A DNA stretch of 64,000 bases from Apostichopus japonicus (GCF_037975245.1 NC_092562.1:9585001-9649000), one strand, 5' to 3'; counted from the stretch's first letter, positions 1 through 11,918 are shown. Program-made: numbers and translations. Notes: generated from the sequence alone by a model not told the origin.

Positions 1-1546
1 GCCCATAAAACTCATTCTGTCCCAGCAGCTAGAAATATGTTATCAGTGATTATTTTGCTCTCCTCTGAGATCTTGCTTAATGTAAATCTACCTTCGAGTG
101 CTAAATAAATGTGTCAATTTGTCTGAGTTTGCTGCAACAATGAACAACTTCTGTATCCTCCCAAAATGCAATCAGAATGCACCATTTAATGTTCAAGTTT
201 CAAAAATTTCCGGACAAGCATGCCCCGGACCCCCCTAGCAGGGCACTGAGCTGCGGCCTGTGCAAATCTCCCTCTCTCGGAAATCCAAAACTTGGCATCT
301 CTGCATAGTGATTTCACAGGGCAAGTAATTTATCAGCTAAGATCAAGATTTGCTGGAAGATTGGAATAGAAGGTTTTTAATAGTTTGCTGGCCAAAAATG
401 TCATGTAATAATTTGAATGGAATTCAAATATTACTCTGTAAAAGTGTAATACATTTACATTTTGAAACTGGCCTTTTCGGCAAATTGTGTCATTATTTAG
501 ACCATGTAAGGGATGCATAGTGACTATATATTCCAAATAAAGTGACTGCATGCATTTCATAGTGTGACAAGATTAATGTCATTAATGTTCCCTCAGGGCC
601 CACTGGAATATTTATCTAATCAAAAACTTCATAATGACTGGAAATTGTTGAGGCGATCCTATATACCCATTTGGAAGGTAGAGTATATAAAAGCCCTCTG
701 TTTGAAACGTTTTTAGCATTTTATGCTAAACGTTTGGCATTAATATTGAGAGATAATCCCTAAGGCAGTTGGTTGAATTTACAACAGAAACTCTTCAACT
801 ATTCATAAATGAACTCAAAATTTACTGTTAGCTTTTGCATTGCATCTCTCAAATGATCTTTGATGGGGATCGACTGTACCTAAAGAAGGTGGTTTACTTT
901 AAACTAATAACAATATTTGATATACTGTAGCCTAGGTCTACAGTACAATACCCCGGCCCATATCTGATGTAGTTATAGACTTAGCTGTTACTGCGTACTT
1001 GCAACATAGATAAAGCCATAGCTGTTATCATCAATTATATAACAGAACACAAGCCCTCTCTGCGATGGTGCATTGGGAATAATAGCCTCTTTTAGCAAAA
1101 AAAAAAGTGTGGCCCGTAAGGCTGTAATGGTCTCTCAACACTCTTGCATTATGCTAGGATATCCAACCCAAGTTGTCTTCTTTCATCCTCCATTGTTATC
1201 CTCCATGTTATTGTTGGGCATCCCATCTTTCCCCTCAGCCATTGGGGTGTCCAGGTTAATGTAGTAATCCATAGTGGCCATCTCTATCCATTCCCATGCC
1301 CAATATATGCCATCTTCTCTTTTTTATTTCTTTAGATTTCGTGTAAAAGTAAGCGGACTTGACGTTTCGATCCTAACAGGATCTTTTTTCAGAGGATGAA
1401 TGCCAAGTAACAGTAACTATAAGGCTTCATCAGTTTTGATCTGTGCACTTTCAGAGAGCTGTTTTATTACCGTGACTGACATGTTTAAAGTTACAGAGTT
1501 TGTCCGATCTTTAATTGTTAAACGTTCTAAGTACACATCTTTTCAG
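1..1546. other. Non-coding: gene A intron or upstream sequence
   Basis: AT-rich sequence with no exon I can recognise. The short open frames here have no domain signature and no splice context. The right end is the polypyrimidine tract and AG acceptor of the 1,547 SRCR exon. A hammerhead-like motif at 1,361-1,392 is listed separately. Whether this is an intron or lies upstream of the gene depends on sequence to the left of the window. Confidence 0.6.
1361..1392 (-). other. Hammerhead-ribozyme-like motif, degenerate core
   Basis: Read on the minus strand: CTGA, then AAAA, a 6-bp hairpin stem GATCCT/AGGATC with a short loop, then GAAACGTC. The hammerhead core is CUGANGA, stem II, GAAA and a cleavage triplet such as GUC. 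Here stem II, GAAA and GTC are present, but the core reads CTGAAAA, so the G of CUGANGA is missing. Such motifs occur in Penelope-like retroelements and short dispersed repeats. This copy is probably an inactive relic. Confidence 0.4.
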
Positions 1547-1864
1547 AAAACGGAGATATTCGTTTAGTGGATGGTGAAGAACAGACGGAAGGCCGTGTGG
1601 AGGTCTACCAGAGTGGAGTGTGGGGTACAGTATGTGATGATGGTTGGACAATCCAGGAAGCAGATGTGGTCTGCTACCAACTGGGGTTTGGACCAGCAGC
1701 TGCTTCTCTTACAAAGGCCCATTTTGGTAAAGGCACCGGTCCAGTTCTAATGGATGATTTACAATGTAGTGGCCAAGAAGAAAGATTGACAGATTGTGTC
1801 TTCCGTGGTGTTGGACATAACTGTGGTCATAATGAAGATGCTAGTGTGATCTGTACTAATGTCA
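1547..1864 (+). CDS. SRCR domain exon A1 (gene A)
   Basis: Internal exon of 318 nt encoding one complete SRCR domain, an extracellular ligand-binding module. TTTTCAG acceptor and GTAAGT donor define it, both phase 1. Visible hallmarks are GRVEVY, WGTVCDDGW, ADVVCYQLGFG, FGKGTGPV, LMDDLQCSG, LTDC and NCGHNEDASVIC. Six cysteines are present (C2, C3, C5-C8 of the SRCR numbering), and the acidic CDD and NED positions typical of metal-binding SRCR domains are kept. The frame runs open far past the donor, but that is intron. First exon of gene A in the window; no initiator is assigned because the domain start is spliced. Confidence 0.9.
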
Positions 1865-2868
1865 GTAAGTATAACTTTTCTTTTATATCAGTAGTTGCCA
1901 AGTTAAATTGCAAAACTGATCTTGAGAGAGACCCCATATCTGCTTCCAGTGATTTTAGTCTGGGTCAAATTCCCTTTTCAAAATCGGTAATACCCGTATT
2001 GTAAACTAGCAATAAAATTTGACTGTTAGAGGTCAATAGTGGGATTCCTTTTGGCAAAGATTTAGGACAACCCATTACCACAAAATTGGTAAGACTGTAA
2101 CTACTTGTACCAGCAATGAAAATGCTTGTGCACTCATTTGTATCTTTTCTCTTGGAAAATTGTAGAATTTATGTGGCCTCCCAAAGAAACTGCACATCAT
2201 TTAGAACTCAATGGCAAGATTAGTTTCACTCAGGCCAGATCTGCAACAAATCAGCTACTCCAATCCTTTGCAAGTTGCACTTGTTGCCTGTTGAGTCTCA
2301 CATCAATGCAAAATTCTACTCCTATCATTCAAATGCATCCATGCTCTTGCTCCCACCTGGGTACACTCCTGTTTGCAGACTGCTAGCTAGGTCTAAAGTT
2401 GTACATGCTCCCTCCTTCTGTAGCCACAAAGCTTTTTAGTGGTCATGCTTTTCTGTCTTCTCTGGAATCGCCCTCAGATAGAGAAGCTGAATCTGCATCT
2501 AGCTTTCTAGAATCTGTATCTAGTAATACATAAGACTCATCCATCATCAATATTATACTTTGTCGCTCTGTTTATTCTCTTTTCTTCAGCACGGCCAGAC
2601 TGAAGTGTGTGTTACGCATTATAATAATGGTTTCTTATTATTATGGAAATGTTTTTCTTGTTTAGATTTGTTTATGAGTAGATCACTGATCTTATATGTA
2701 AGGGAATCTCTCTCCATCGCTTTACAACAAGTTTCTTATAGCAACAGTTGTATACTGAGTAGAATGAGAACCATAATGAGAATAGCATATTATTGAACAT
2801 GATACAAAAGTTGTGTTATTCTAACATCTGTAAAAGGTAAAAAAAAATCAGTGGGTTGTGTTTTCTCA
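1865..2868. other. Intron sequence without recognisable features
   Basis: Left part of the intron between SRCR exons A1 and A2. Unique AT-rich sequence; the short open frames have no domain signature or splice context. The intron continues through the minisatellite that begins near 2,870. Confidence 0.6.
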
Positions 2869-2869
2869 T

Positions 2870-3655
2870 ACTAAGGCTACTTGTACTTTAATTCATACTA
2901 AAGGTACTTCCATTGTAGTCATACTAAGGGTACTTCTACTTGTACTCATATGAAGGACACTTGTAGTTATACTAAGGTTACTTCTTCTTGTACTAATACT
3001 TCTCATACTAATGCTACTTGATACTCATACTCATACTAAGGGTACTTCTATGTACGTGCTCATACTACTTGTTTACTTTTACTTGTAGTATATACTCATG
3101 CTGAGGGTAATTTACGTGTACTCATACTCATACTAAGGATACTTCTACTTTTACTCGGCCTCATACTTAAGGTACTGATACTAGTACTCAATCGCATACT
3201 AAGTGTACTTTTACTTGTACTAAATCTCATACTAAAGGTGTTTCTACTTGTACTCAATCGCATACTAAGTGTACTTTTATTTGTAATTATACCAAGGGTA
3301 CTTTTACTCAATCTCTCACTAAGGGTACTTCTACTTGTACTCATAGTAAGGATACTTCTACTTTTACTCAATCTCATACTAAAGGTACTTCTACTTGTAC
3401 TCAATCGCATACTAAGTGTACTTCTACTTGTACGCAATATCATACTAAGGAGCTTCTACTGTACTCAATCGCATACTAAGTGTACTTTTACTTGTACTCA
3501 TTCCAAGGGTACTTTTACTTTTACTCAATCTCTCACTAAGGGTACTTGTAGTTGTAAACGTACTAAGGGTGCTTTTGTTTATACTCATACTAATGGTACT
3601 TCTAATTGCAATCAAACCCATACTAAGGGATTTCTGCTCTCTCGGCACAGTTCGT
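2870..3655. repeat. Degenerate minisatellite (ACTTCTACTTGTACTCATACTAAG-type)
   Basis: Roughly 0.8 kb built from imperfect units of about 24-30 bp assembled from TACTTCTACTTGTACTC and ATACTAAGG, with higher-order alternation of AATCGCATACTAAGTG and AATCTCATACTAAAGG variants. The open frames on both strands here (Ser/Thr/Arg-rich on minus, Leu/Val-rich on plus) are translations of the repeat and not genes. It lies inside the intron before SRCR exon A2. Confidence 0.9.
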
Positions 3656-3770
3656 GCTAGTACTCACAAATTGGGAACCAGCAACTAAAAAAAAAACTGT
3701 GATATATTAAGCTGCATGCTTATTCCTCTATTTCCTTCTCGAAGCTAACTTACTTGCTATTTTCTTCTAG

Positions 3771-4091
3771 GTGATGGAGAAATACGTCTTGTCGGTGGTG
3801 AAAGTCAGTATGAAGGTACTCTGGAGATATATCTTAATGGACAATGGGTCAGGGTCTGTATTCCTAGGTGGACCCCAGAGAATGCGAAGGTGGTTTGTCG
3901 ACAGCTTGGTTATGAAAATGTGACCCAATATTTATCCTACAGTTTGTTTGGTCATGACGATTTACCAGTCTTGTTGTACAAAGTCTTATGCACCGGAGCA
4001 GAAGCTAGACTAAAGGACTGTCGTTACACTGTGGCTAGTAACTGCCACGCGGGCGCATCGGGCAGCGTTGGCCTAATTTGTGACACGCCAG
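3771..4091 (+). CDS. Divergent SRCR domain exon A2 (gene A)
   Basis: 321-nt phase 1-1 exon (acceptor TTTCTTCTAG, donor GTACAA). It encodes a full SRCR fold with DGEIRLVGG, LEIYLNGQW, VVCRQLGYENV, VLCTGAEARLKDC and SNCHAG...GLIC. Six cysteines remain, but the usual WGTVCDD segment is WVRVCIPRW, so the two Asp of the metal-binding site are absent, and the NCGHxEDAG segment is NCHAGASGS. The fold is probably kept while the acidic cation site is lost. It has no counterpart in the duplicated block at 32-42 kb, because the duplication begins downstream of it. Confidence 0.85.
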
Positions 4092-5727
4092 GTACAACTC
4101 AACCATAAATTCAATTAAAGATCATCATCATTACTCCCAAACATGGTAGAGAATATTTATAAAAGAACGTTTGAAAGGTTAGCTTACTAAATTTGGGGGC
4201 AATACTTGTGAAAGTGTTATGAAGTTTGGGATTTAAAAACTGAACAATGGCTTGTAAACGCATGCAATATTTGCCTTCCAGCTTCATAACATTGTTTTGT
4301 TGTTGTTTTCCGTGTATGGATAAGGTTATTGTGAACAAGTTGTAATGCCATATATGGATTATAATCAAAACATTTCTGCTCTAGTTTTCTTTAAAGATCT
4401 ATAAAGATTATACAACCTTGGGAATGAATTCATCTGTGTGATGGGATGTTATGATATGCCTCATGATCCGGTGACTTCAACATTAAACCGTGATTTCAAT
4501 TGTGGAAATGGTTTTTGTTGCATCGGTTGGAAATAAGATCATGCATTGTGTATGAGTGACATTATAACCCAGCATACTTTATGTCCATATAAAATGAGTA
4601 AATCTGAAATGTTTTTTCTCAATTGTTATCAAATTCTCCCCAAATATTTCCCCTTTTTTTCAAAAAAGGCATATAATAATATAAATATCCTTATAAACTT
4701 GACAGACAAAGATTCTCACATGTTGTTTTCTGGATATGTCAAACCTTTCACACAAATAAGGAGCTTACATTTTTTTATACAGTATTTCGTGTTATTTTAA
4801 CCTTTAATTTTGAAGCGTTCTGATTTTATGGAAAGGATTTGTTGATTCACTAGTACATGCTGTGTTTAAATTATGATCCATTCAAACAATTTTTTTTTAA
4901 ATCTTGTTTTGACCTTTGATTGTGAAGTAATCTAACTTTACCGAAGGGATTGTTATTTGTTCAAACTCTCCATGAATTTTCTTTATTCATAATACGATGC
5001 ATTCAAAGTTTCAGTAGAAAATTTCAGAAAAAAATGAGGACCAACAGCAGCATGTTTATCCCGCATGTGCGTGTGTGATATGCCACATGTTTGCTTGAAG
5101 CTTTCTTTGGATACAAAAGGAACAAACCTCAAATGTTTATCTCAAAACTGACATGTATAAATTGTATGAAAGTTTTCCAGGAAAGTTGGCGTTATTTCTC
5201 ATTTACATGTCAAATGCAGGGCTACCTCTTGCCACTTTGGATAATTGTGTAGTTGATTAAAAACAGCCTTTTGAATTGTTTTGTGGCTATTCAATACTTA
5301 AACCCTGTAACAATGTGTGTAGCTCAATAACTTTACTTGTTAAATTTCACCTCCAAATTTTAACGTTTGCTTTTTGTTTTGAATTACTATCGACGTTGAA
5401 AAGTATCTTGGAGATAAAATGTTGAAATATGAATGAAATAGACAATTAATTATTAGCTAAACTTTGATTTGGTGAAGAATTAACTGATCATAAGAGGAAT
5501 GGTTAGTGAACATATATAGGCTCAGAACATGAAGGGATTGTTGTTGTTATGACGCATCAACTCATAGTCATGGTTATGAAAGGTACTTGAATGTTTGTAA
5601 AGAGATATTTTTAACACCCAAGATAATCAATACAGAGGATGTTGTAGCTGTTTATCTACAAGGCAGGTTTTTGATAATTTGCTCTGAAATGTTACAAACA
5701 CTGGCTTTATGCTGTTATATATTTCAG
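4092..5727. other. Intron; start of segmental duplication copy 1
   Basis: Intron between A2 and A3. From about 4,193 onward it aligns by eye to the sequence starting near 32,028 (shared stretches such as TTTAAAAACTGAACAATGGC), marking the left edge of the block duplicated in the window. No exon is seen; the short open frames are not supported. Confidence 0.75.
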
Positions 5728-6066
5728 CTTCTGGAAGTGTGCGTTTATTGGGCGGTACAGGTCCTCATGAGGGTCGTGTGGAGGTGTTAGTAGATGATGA
5801 GTGGGGCGCAGTCTGTGACGATGAATGGGATCTGAATGATGCTCACGTTGTTTGCAGACAGCTCGGCTTTCCGGGCGCCCTCTCAGCCGTCAGTAAAGCT
5901 CACTTTGGGATGTCACAAGATCCAGTCAATCTTGACGACGTGGACTGTAATGGAGATGAAAGTAATCTACTTGAGTGTGTGCATACAGCTAGAGATAAAG
6001 AGAACTGTCACTTTAACGAGGGAGCTGGGGTGGTTTGCCAGGCGAAATCATCTTTTATCACTAAAG
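5728..6066 (+). CDS. SRCR domain exon A3 (gene A)
   Basis: 339-nt phase 1-1 exon between acceptor TATTTCAG and donor GTAGTA. It encodes [63 protein letters not shown], then an unusual CHFNEGAGVVC in place of CGHxEDAG. Six cysteines, CDD acidic motif present. A C-terminal extension of about 12 residues (AKSSFITK) precedes the donor. Intact here, but its paralogue at 33,578 carries a stop and a frameshift. Confidence 0.9.
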
Positions 6067-7090
6067 GTAGTACTAAAATCTTGAAGATTTATTCTTGTTT
6101 GATATCAAGCATCATCTCCTGCCAAACTGCTGTAAAATAAATTCTTAATAAAACGACCTCATGGCGACAGCAACCAATTTTCTTTTGCATAATTTCAGTC
6201 TTGTAAGTCATTGTCCGCAATTGAAATGCAACACTGCTGATGTGATATTAATACAGAATAACATAAGATAATGAAAATCTGCTCCAATCTCTCTTGAGCA
6301 ATATAACATGTCTCTCAAAACATTACAAAAATTAGTGCAAGAGTAGACATATGCATCCGTATATAGTCAATCTTTTTTATTTTTCACATTATTACAAAGG
6401 ATGGATAATGCTGTTATATCTACATTGAAATGTATGCTAATAAAATCATTATTGATTGGGAAAGTTTTTAATGTGAGGTATTTAAATATTAACTATTGAC
6501 CCAGAGTCATCCATCTTTCAAATATATGTCATTTATGAAGGAATTGCTTTATGTTGCACGAATAAGATTTGCTTTTGATTCCACATCACATCAAGATGGA
6601 GAATGATATAAAGCAAATGTACGGAGAAATATAGCAAACTTCTCAATTTATCGTAAACTATTTTTGTAGTCTGATTTTCATATTATGATTCCAGAAGAAC
6701 TGTTTTACCGTATTAAGCTAATTCGTTAAGTATAACTAAAAATATGTAATGCACTACAAATATAAACTGAGGATTTATTTGATAATGTAATGGAGCAAAT
6801 TGCATAATAAACTATTTTCAAGGTATGAAGGTGATGTGAATAAAAGTTTAAAGGTCATGTACTGAATAATGGCAATATTTACTATGTTAAGATACTTCCC
6901 AAATCAGCCTATTCTGTTGTTCAAAAGATTGTATGAAAGTCCACACTATCAATAACCATAGCGTTGGTCATAAATACAATTCATGCTATGTGAGTTTAAG
7001 ATGCTTGTTACATAACTGAGTTTTGAGCACTTTGTATCATGACAGAGTGCATTGTGAGATCTCTGTTTCATAACTGGTTTTCTTCTGTAG
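6067..7090. other. Intron
   Basis: AT-rich intron between A3 and the linker microexon. It is closely similar to 33,916-34,946 in the duplicated block. No other feature recognised. Confidence 0.7.
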
Positions 7091-7120
7091 AGTCTGTTGA
7101 TGGAAATGAGCCACTTGTAG
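7091..7120 (+). CDS. 30-nt linker microexon (gene A)
   Basis: A 30-nt stretch flanked by TTTTCTTCTGTAG and GTAACC, phase 1 on both sides, encoding about ten residues (S-V-D-G-N-E-P-L-V between split codons). It would insert a short hydrophilic linker between SRCR domains A3 and A4 without shifting the frame. The same 30 nt with both splice sites survive in the paralogous copy at 34,947-34,976 with one substitution (GAT to AAT). Retention of length, frame and splice sites is the evidence. No transcript is available, so use is inferred. Confidence 0.6.
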   Translation, partial: SLLMEMSHL

Positions 7121-7241
7121 GTAACCAACTATAAGGTGAGCGCTGTAACATACCAAGAAGAAATGTGTGTCCTACACCGCCCCCCCCCCTCCCAAACACT
7201 TCCGCTATCGCCCACAAAACAAACTAATTGTTGTTTTCCAG

Positions 7242-7568
7242 AGCCCATCGATGGAGATGTACGTCTGATGGAAGGTAACTCTACTTCTGGACGAGTTGAG
7301 GTTAATCTTAATGGCCAATGGGGGACTGTTTGTGATGATCTCTGGGATCTTACAGATGCTGAAGTTGTCTGTCTCCAGTTGGGGTTTGGAGGAGCATTGT
7401 CTGCCCCCAGATATGCTTTCTTTGGTTTGGGAACAGGTGAAATCCTGTTAGATAATGTGGAATGTCTTGGCAGTGAAGGTAACCTTCTTGAATGCAGCTA
7501 TGAATCAAAAGCTAACTGCGGTCACCGAGAAGATGCAGGTGTTGTATGTTATGAGCTGACAGAAGAAG
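7242..7568 (+). CDS. SRCR domain exon A4 (gene A)
   Basis: 327-nt phase 1-1 exon (acceptor TTGTTTTCCAG, donor GTATGA). Encodes [64 protein letters not shown] and [12 protein letters not shown]. Six conserved cysteines, CDD site and a possible N-glycosylation sequon NST near residue 12. The open frame extends upstream only because the 121-nt intron before it lacks a stop in that frame. Near-identical paralogue at 35,047. Confidence 0.92.
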
Positions 7569-8438
7569 GTATGATTGTAAATTCAGTATTGGCATAGTCT
7601 GTTATGAAGACCTAGAATTGTTTCTTTTGGTTGGTAGAAATAGGAAGTTTAAATAAACTTTACAGAGCTTTCATGCATATCAATTATCTTATATTTGAAT
7701 TCATTAAGTCCTTGATTCTGGTATAACTATTGCAAATAGCTGTGCTATGTAGTAAACAAATTATTGTGGGCACCAATTGTAATGAACTTCGTTGAATTCT
7801 ACAACAAATAGTTGGTAAGTGAAAATATGCCGAAATTGAAAGACAGTCTAAAAAGTATGTAATAACAATCACTGTCATTGTAGCTAACCAAGTATAAGTA
7901 ACAAAGTGCTGTAACATATGAAGATGGAAAGTGGGTCCTACACCACCCCTTCCCCAACACCTCCTCTAACACCCAAAACTTAAGTACTCCAATAATTGAG
8001 TTAATATCAGTTATCAGAAAATATTGAATATTTTTCTTTTATGTTGTTGAATCATGAACAATGATAGATGGATGGTTCAAGACAATTCGCAAGAGTCAAG
8101 TGTACTGCAACACCATTGATGTTCTATTCGGTGGAATATAATGGTCATTTCTAGTCAATTAAACAAAAAAAGCCAAAGCCTGGTATGAGTCTTAAAGCTC
8201 TTTACCTACTTTTCCATGTTGTCATTAATCTGGCTTTGAAGGGTTTTTCAAAATTTGTATCCTTTAAAATTATCAGATACTAATTTATTTATTACTTTAA
8301 TATAAAGATAACTCATTTATCATTGACGTTAATAAAGAAAGAAAAATACAGCTTGTATGAAAAAAAAAATGATGTTACACATTTTTACACCTTTGGAAAA
8401 GTGTGCAGTCTTTAATAGCAAAATTGTTTATATTGCAG
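7569..8438. other. Intron
   Basis: Intron between A4 and the Frizzled exon. Sequence near 7,870-7,980 (GCTGTAACATATGAAGATG followed by a C-rich run) resembles 7,120-7,220 just upstream of A4, a small internal duplication absent in the same form from copy 2. Confidence 0.65.
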
Positions 8439-8843
8439 TTAATCCCACACAAGAGCCACCATCTGGAAACTGTGAGGAACTGGCATTTCCAATGTGTGCA
8501 GATATGCCCTACAGGCTCACCCAGTATCCAAACTCCTTTGGCCATCTGACACAGGCAGAGGCAAAGGAAGAAGCAAATTTAATATTTGCTCCAATAATAC
8601 CACTTGGTTGCCCTGCAGCATTTTTCCAGGTCATGTGCTTACAGTTAGCTCCACCGTGTCCCAGCACAGGCATTTCTGGATATCCTTGTAGAGAATTGTG
8701 TGAAACTGGACTGAATGAATGTATCCAAAAATTGCAGTCGAATCTTAATCTGACTTTTGCTCCTGATATAGATTGTTCGTTACTCCCTTCATCGGACTCA
8801 GGTCTCTGTCTTACAGAGGATTTATTTAAATCCCCAATCGTAG
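8439..8843 (+). CDS. Frizzled-type cysteine-rich domain exon (gene A)
   Basis: 405-nt phase 1-1 exon (acceptor TATTGCAG, donor GTGAGT) encoding a Frizzled/CRD module: NCEELAFPMCADMPYRLTQ, then YPNSFGHLTQAEA, IIPLGC, FFQVMCLQLAPPC, YPCRELCETGLNEC and DIDCSLLP. Ten cysteines are present, the number in Frizzled CRDs, and the MPY, YPN-GH and PCR-LCE signatures are clear. Such domains bind Wnt proteins or lipids in other receptors; ligand here is unknown. Embedding a CRD between SRCR domains recalls corin, but no LDLa or protease exon is seen. The paralogue at 36,794 is frameshifted. Confidence 0.9.
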
Positions 8844-9936
8844 GTGAGTTTGGGTCAACTATTCAATTGATAAAGGTCATCAGTTTTTGTTCCAAATTTT
8901 AGGATTCTCAAATTGTTAAACGTTTTCAAAGGCACCATCCTGGAGGTGCAGATCGTCCAAATTAATCCCCGATATTTATGTGTTTATATGTGACATTAAA
9001 TTCCTTTAATAGTGAGCTTGGGTAAAGGGCTCTGAAGTAGCAGCATTTATCCTTGTTAAATTATGCTCATCGGTGACCAGTGTTTGACAGTTCAGTATAT
9101 TGGACTACCCAAAACAACTGTTTTTCTGTTAGCTAATGTGGATTCATTCTTCCACATCAGAACAGAGGACGACATTGTGTAATAATTAGTTTTGGCCAAT
9201 GTCATCCTCATCACCTTCTTACTTTGAAGCACAGCCAGCAAGAATGTTCCTTCTATGTCCCTTCTATGGATTGGGTCTTTGCTTGCTTGCTCAGACATGA
9301 TTACATATCGTCACCAGCAATGTACTTGCTTTTGTAAATGAACAACATTCATTACAAAACGTTTATCCAGCTACTTGGAAATGGGGATAACTTCAGTCCC
9401 AGGAGAACTGATTTGTAAATCTATGTTTATGAAGCAAGGGTAGAGAAGAAATTATGTCATACTATGATTGACCTATTTTAAATGGTAGTTGAGAGACGAC
9501 AGAGTATCTGAACCTTTTGATTTATGTGTTACATACTAGTGAAAGTAAAATGTTGCAAGTTTCAGATAATTGAGTGAATAATATCTGAATATATGTACAT
9601 ACATTGATGATCTCTAACATTCATCAAGAAGAAGTCTCTAAACATTTTCTGGGGATTCTCCATCTGTCAACTATATGTGATATAAACCTGAGCTTATTAA
9701 GGTATTACTTCAATAGTTTGTCTGTTTAAAGGGATGCTAAAACCTGCTGCGTAAACGAGCAGATTAAATTGAAAGATATTAAGATTATAATAAATGTTAG
9801 TGACTATATCTCCAAAGGTTTTGTGTTTACGAGTTAGTCTGTGTAAGTTACTAGCATATTAGTTCTTACATTAATGTAATTAGAAAGCAAAGACTATTGG
9901 TGTAGCAAATCTTCATTGGTCATTATTTCTCTACAG
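8844..9936. other. Intron
   Basis: Intron between the Frizzled exon and A5, homologous to 37,201-38,300. No further feature recognised; short minus-strand open frames are not supported. Confidence 0.7.
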
Positions 9937-10266
9937 AGGAAGGTTCCATTCGTCTTGCTGGAGGGAATGAGACAGCTGGACGTGTTGAGATCTTCTTAAA
10001 TGGAGAATGGGGCACTGTCTGTGATGATAGATGGGGCATTGAAGAAGCTCATGTAGTCTGCAGGCAGTTAGGCTTCGACCGTGCCCTAAATTATCTTGAC
10101 AGTTCGGGATTTGGTCCGGGAACCGGAGAAATCCATCTAGATGATGTTGGATGCGGTGGCGAAGAAACTGAATTGTTGAGCTGTTCTTATAGTAGCATCG
10201 ACGATTGTAATCATGGTGAAGATGCTGGTGTTAGCTGTCAATTCACTTTAAATGAACCTACGCCAG
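9937..10266 (+). CDS. SRCR domain exon A5 (gene A)
   Basis: 330-nt phase 1-1 exon (acceptor TTTCTCTACAG, donor GTGTGT). It contains no Met codon, so start-anchored ORF searches miss it. Reads [70 protein letters not shown] and DDCNHGEDAGVSC, ending in a Pro/Thr linker NEPTPG. Six cysteines, CDD motif and an NET glycosylation sequon. First of three tandem copies; paralogue of 38,301. Confidence 0.92.
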
Positions 10267-11918
10267 GTGTGTTTGTTTTTTCTTTCTTTATGGGGGCCTG
10301 ATGGCCTAAATGTTATTGCATTATTTCAAAAATACAATCAAAACATGTTCCATTTTAGCAGCAGAGTATCGTTGGATGCCATTCTACCACCAGTTTTAAT
10401 TAGCTAAGGATCTGTGTGTTAGACTACATAGTCCATATGTAAGGGATGTTCCACCCTTTGAGTTCGATTAGAGGTTATAATCCCTAAAGTGTCCCATTAG
10501 TATGAAGACAGATGAACACATAAAAAATAAGAAACGGTAGCTGGCTAAATATACTATAGAGTGAATTATATTCGAACATTAGATTTCAACAGGAACAGAT
10601 TCACATATATCTGAAAATCCAATATGTTCAGCATAGAATATTAATATTGAATATTCATTCTAACATGTGTAGCAGAAGATCGATACTGTGGGGTCAAGTT
10701 TTAATTAAAAAGAAAAGAATGATTAACTTACAGTTTTGCTGCTTCCCGCTGGCCACTCTCCCAATCACACAAACACATGAATACGCAAACGAATCCTTGC
10801 ACAATATAAACGGACAGAGGGTAAAATAAATGAAAGTCTAAATTACCCAAATTAGATTCACTGTTCTGTTCTGTAGGCACAGTCACGCTGGATAGAATCC
10901 CATGCTAGGTTTTCCCCAAAGTTCCAAACTCGATGTTCATCCAAAAGAACTTGAAAATGTAAGCAGTTCCACAGGTTATATATATAGTTGAGTAAAGTTA
11001 GTGTCCCTTTGAGAGAGCCGCCAATTAGAACAGTTGCAGGATCAGCTAGTTCTTTAAGTGGTAAACAGTGATAAATCTCCTAATATAACGACAAGGAGTG
11101 AATATAGTATTGGTGGGTTCCTTTCGTAGCAGTTCCTCCCCTAAAATTGTTTCTTTCCTCACCTATGCTTTATGGGAGGAGAGTAATGTTTTTAGGGGAG
11201 GAAACAAACAGGTCCGGAAACTGATGGCCCCTAACTGGAGAAAAGTAAACCTGCAGTATCTGGTGAAGATGAATAGAAGAAATGGAGGATGAATAGTTAA
11301 TATGTGATAGATGAGGATTATAGGTTAGTGATGGTCCCCGTACAATGGACTGGGATGAGTTATTGCATGTTTGTGGTGAGGGTGACATTTCCTTTATGGA
11401 TGGTGGCATCATGCAAGAGTTGGAGAGAGTTATTAGAAGTAAAGCTATTAGTGCTGTGAAAGGAATTTATGTGATCAATGAAAGGTGAGAGACTCGCCTC
11501 ATCACTGGTCCAGATAAAGATACTCAGCAATATAATGCCACCAGATCAGAGGATGGCAGGATCCAGCAAGAACCATTATTCTTCAAGCCTAAAACTTATG
11601 ACATATATTTAATATGAGCATGAGCTTATTCATGCATAACTATTAACAATTTGTCTGTTGAAAGGGATGCTACTACCTGCTGTGTTATAAAGCAGATACA
11701 ATTTATAGATACTATGATTAAAATATAAACTACTCACTAAATCTACCAGGGTTTGGGTTAATGTGGAATGACTAGCAAATTATTCAGAAAAGAATTCCTA
11801 GATAAAAAGTTCTCACATTAAGCAACTTGGGTGATAGGTTTCATAACAAAGCAAAGATAGACTATTGGTGTAGAGACTATTGGTGTGGCAAATCTCGATT
11901 GTTCATTATTGTCTACAG
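10267..11918. other. Intron, duplicated module
   Basis: Intron between A5 and A6. The part from about 10,860 to 11,620 (CAGTATCTGGTGAAGATGAA and surrounding) recurs in the introns at 12,470-13,240, 38,880-39,600 and 40,490-41,260, showing that exon plus intron were duplicated together. No gene recognised; the short open frames are in repeated intron DNA. Confidence 0.7.

Noticed and set aside
3096-3660. Long Ser/Thr/Arg- and Leu/Val-rich open frames on both strands
   Set aside because: They are translations of the ACTTCTACTTGTACTC minisatellite, open because the repeat lacks stops in those frames.
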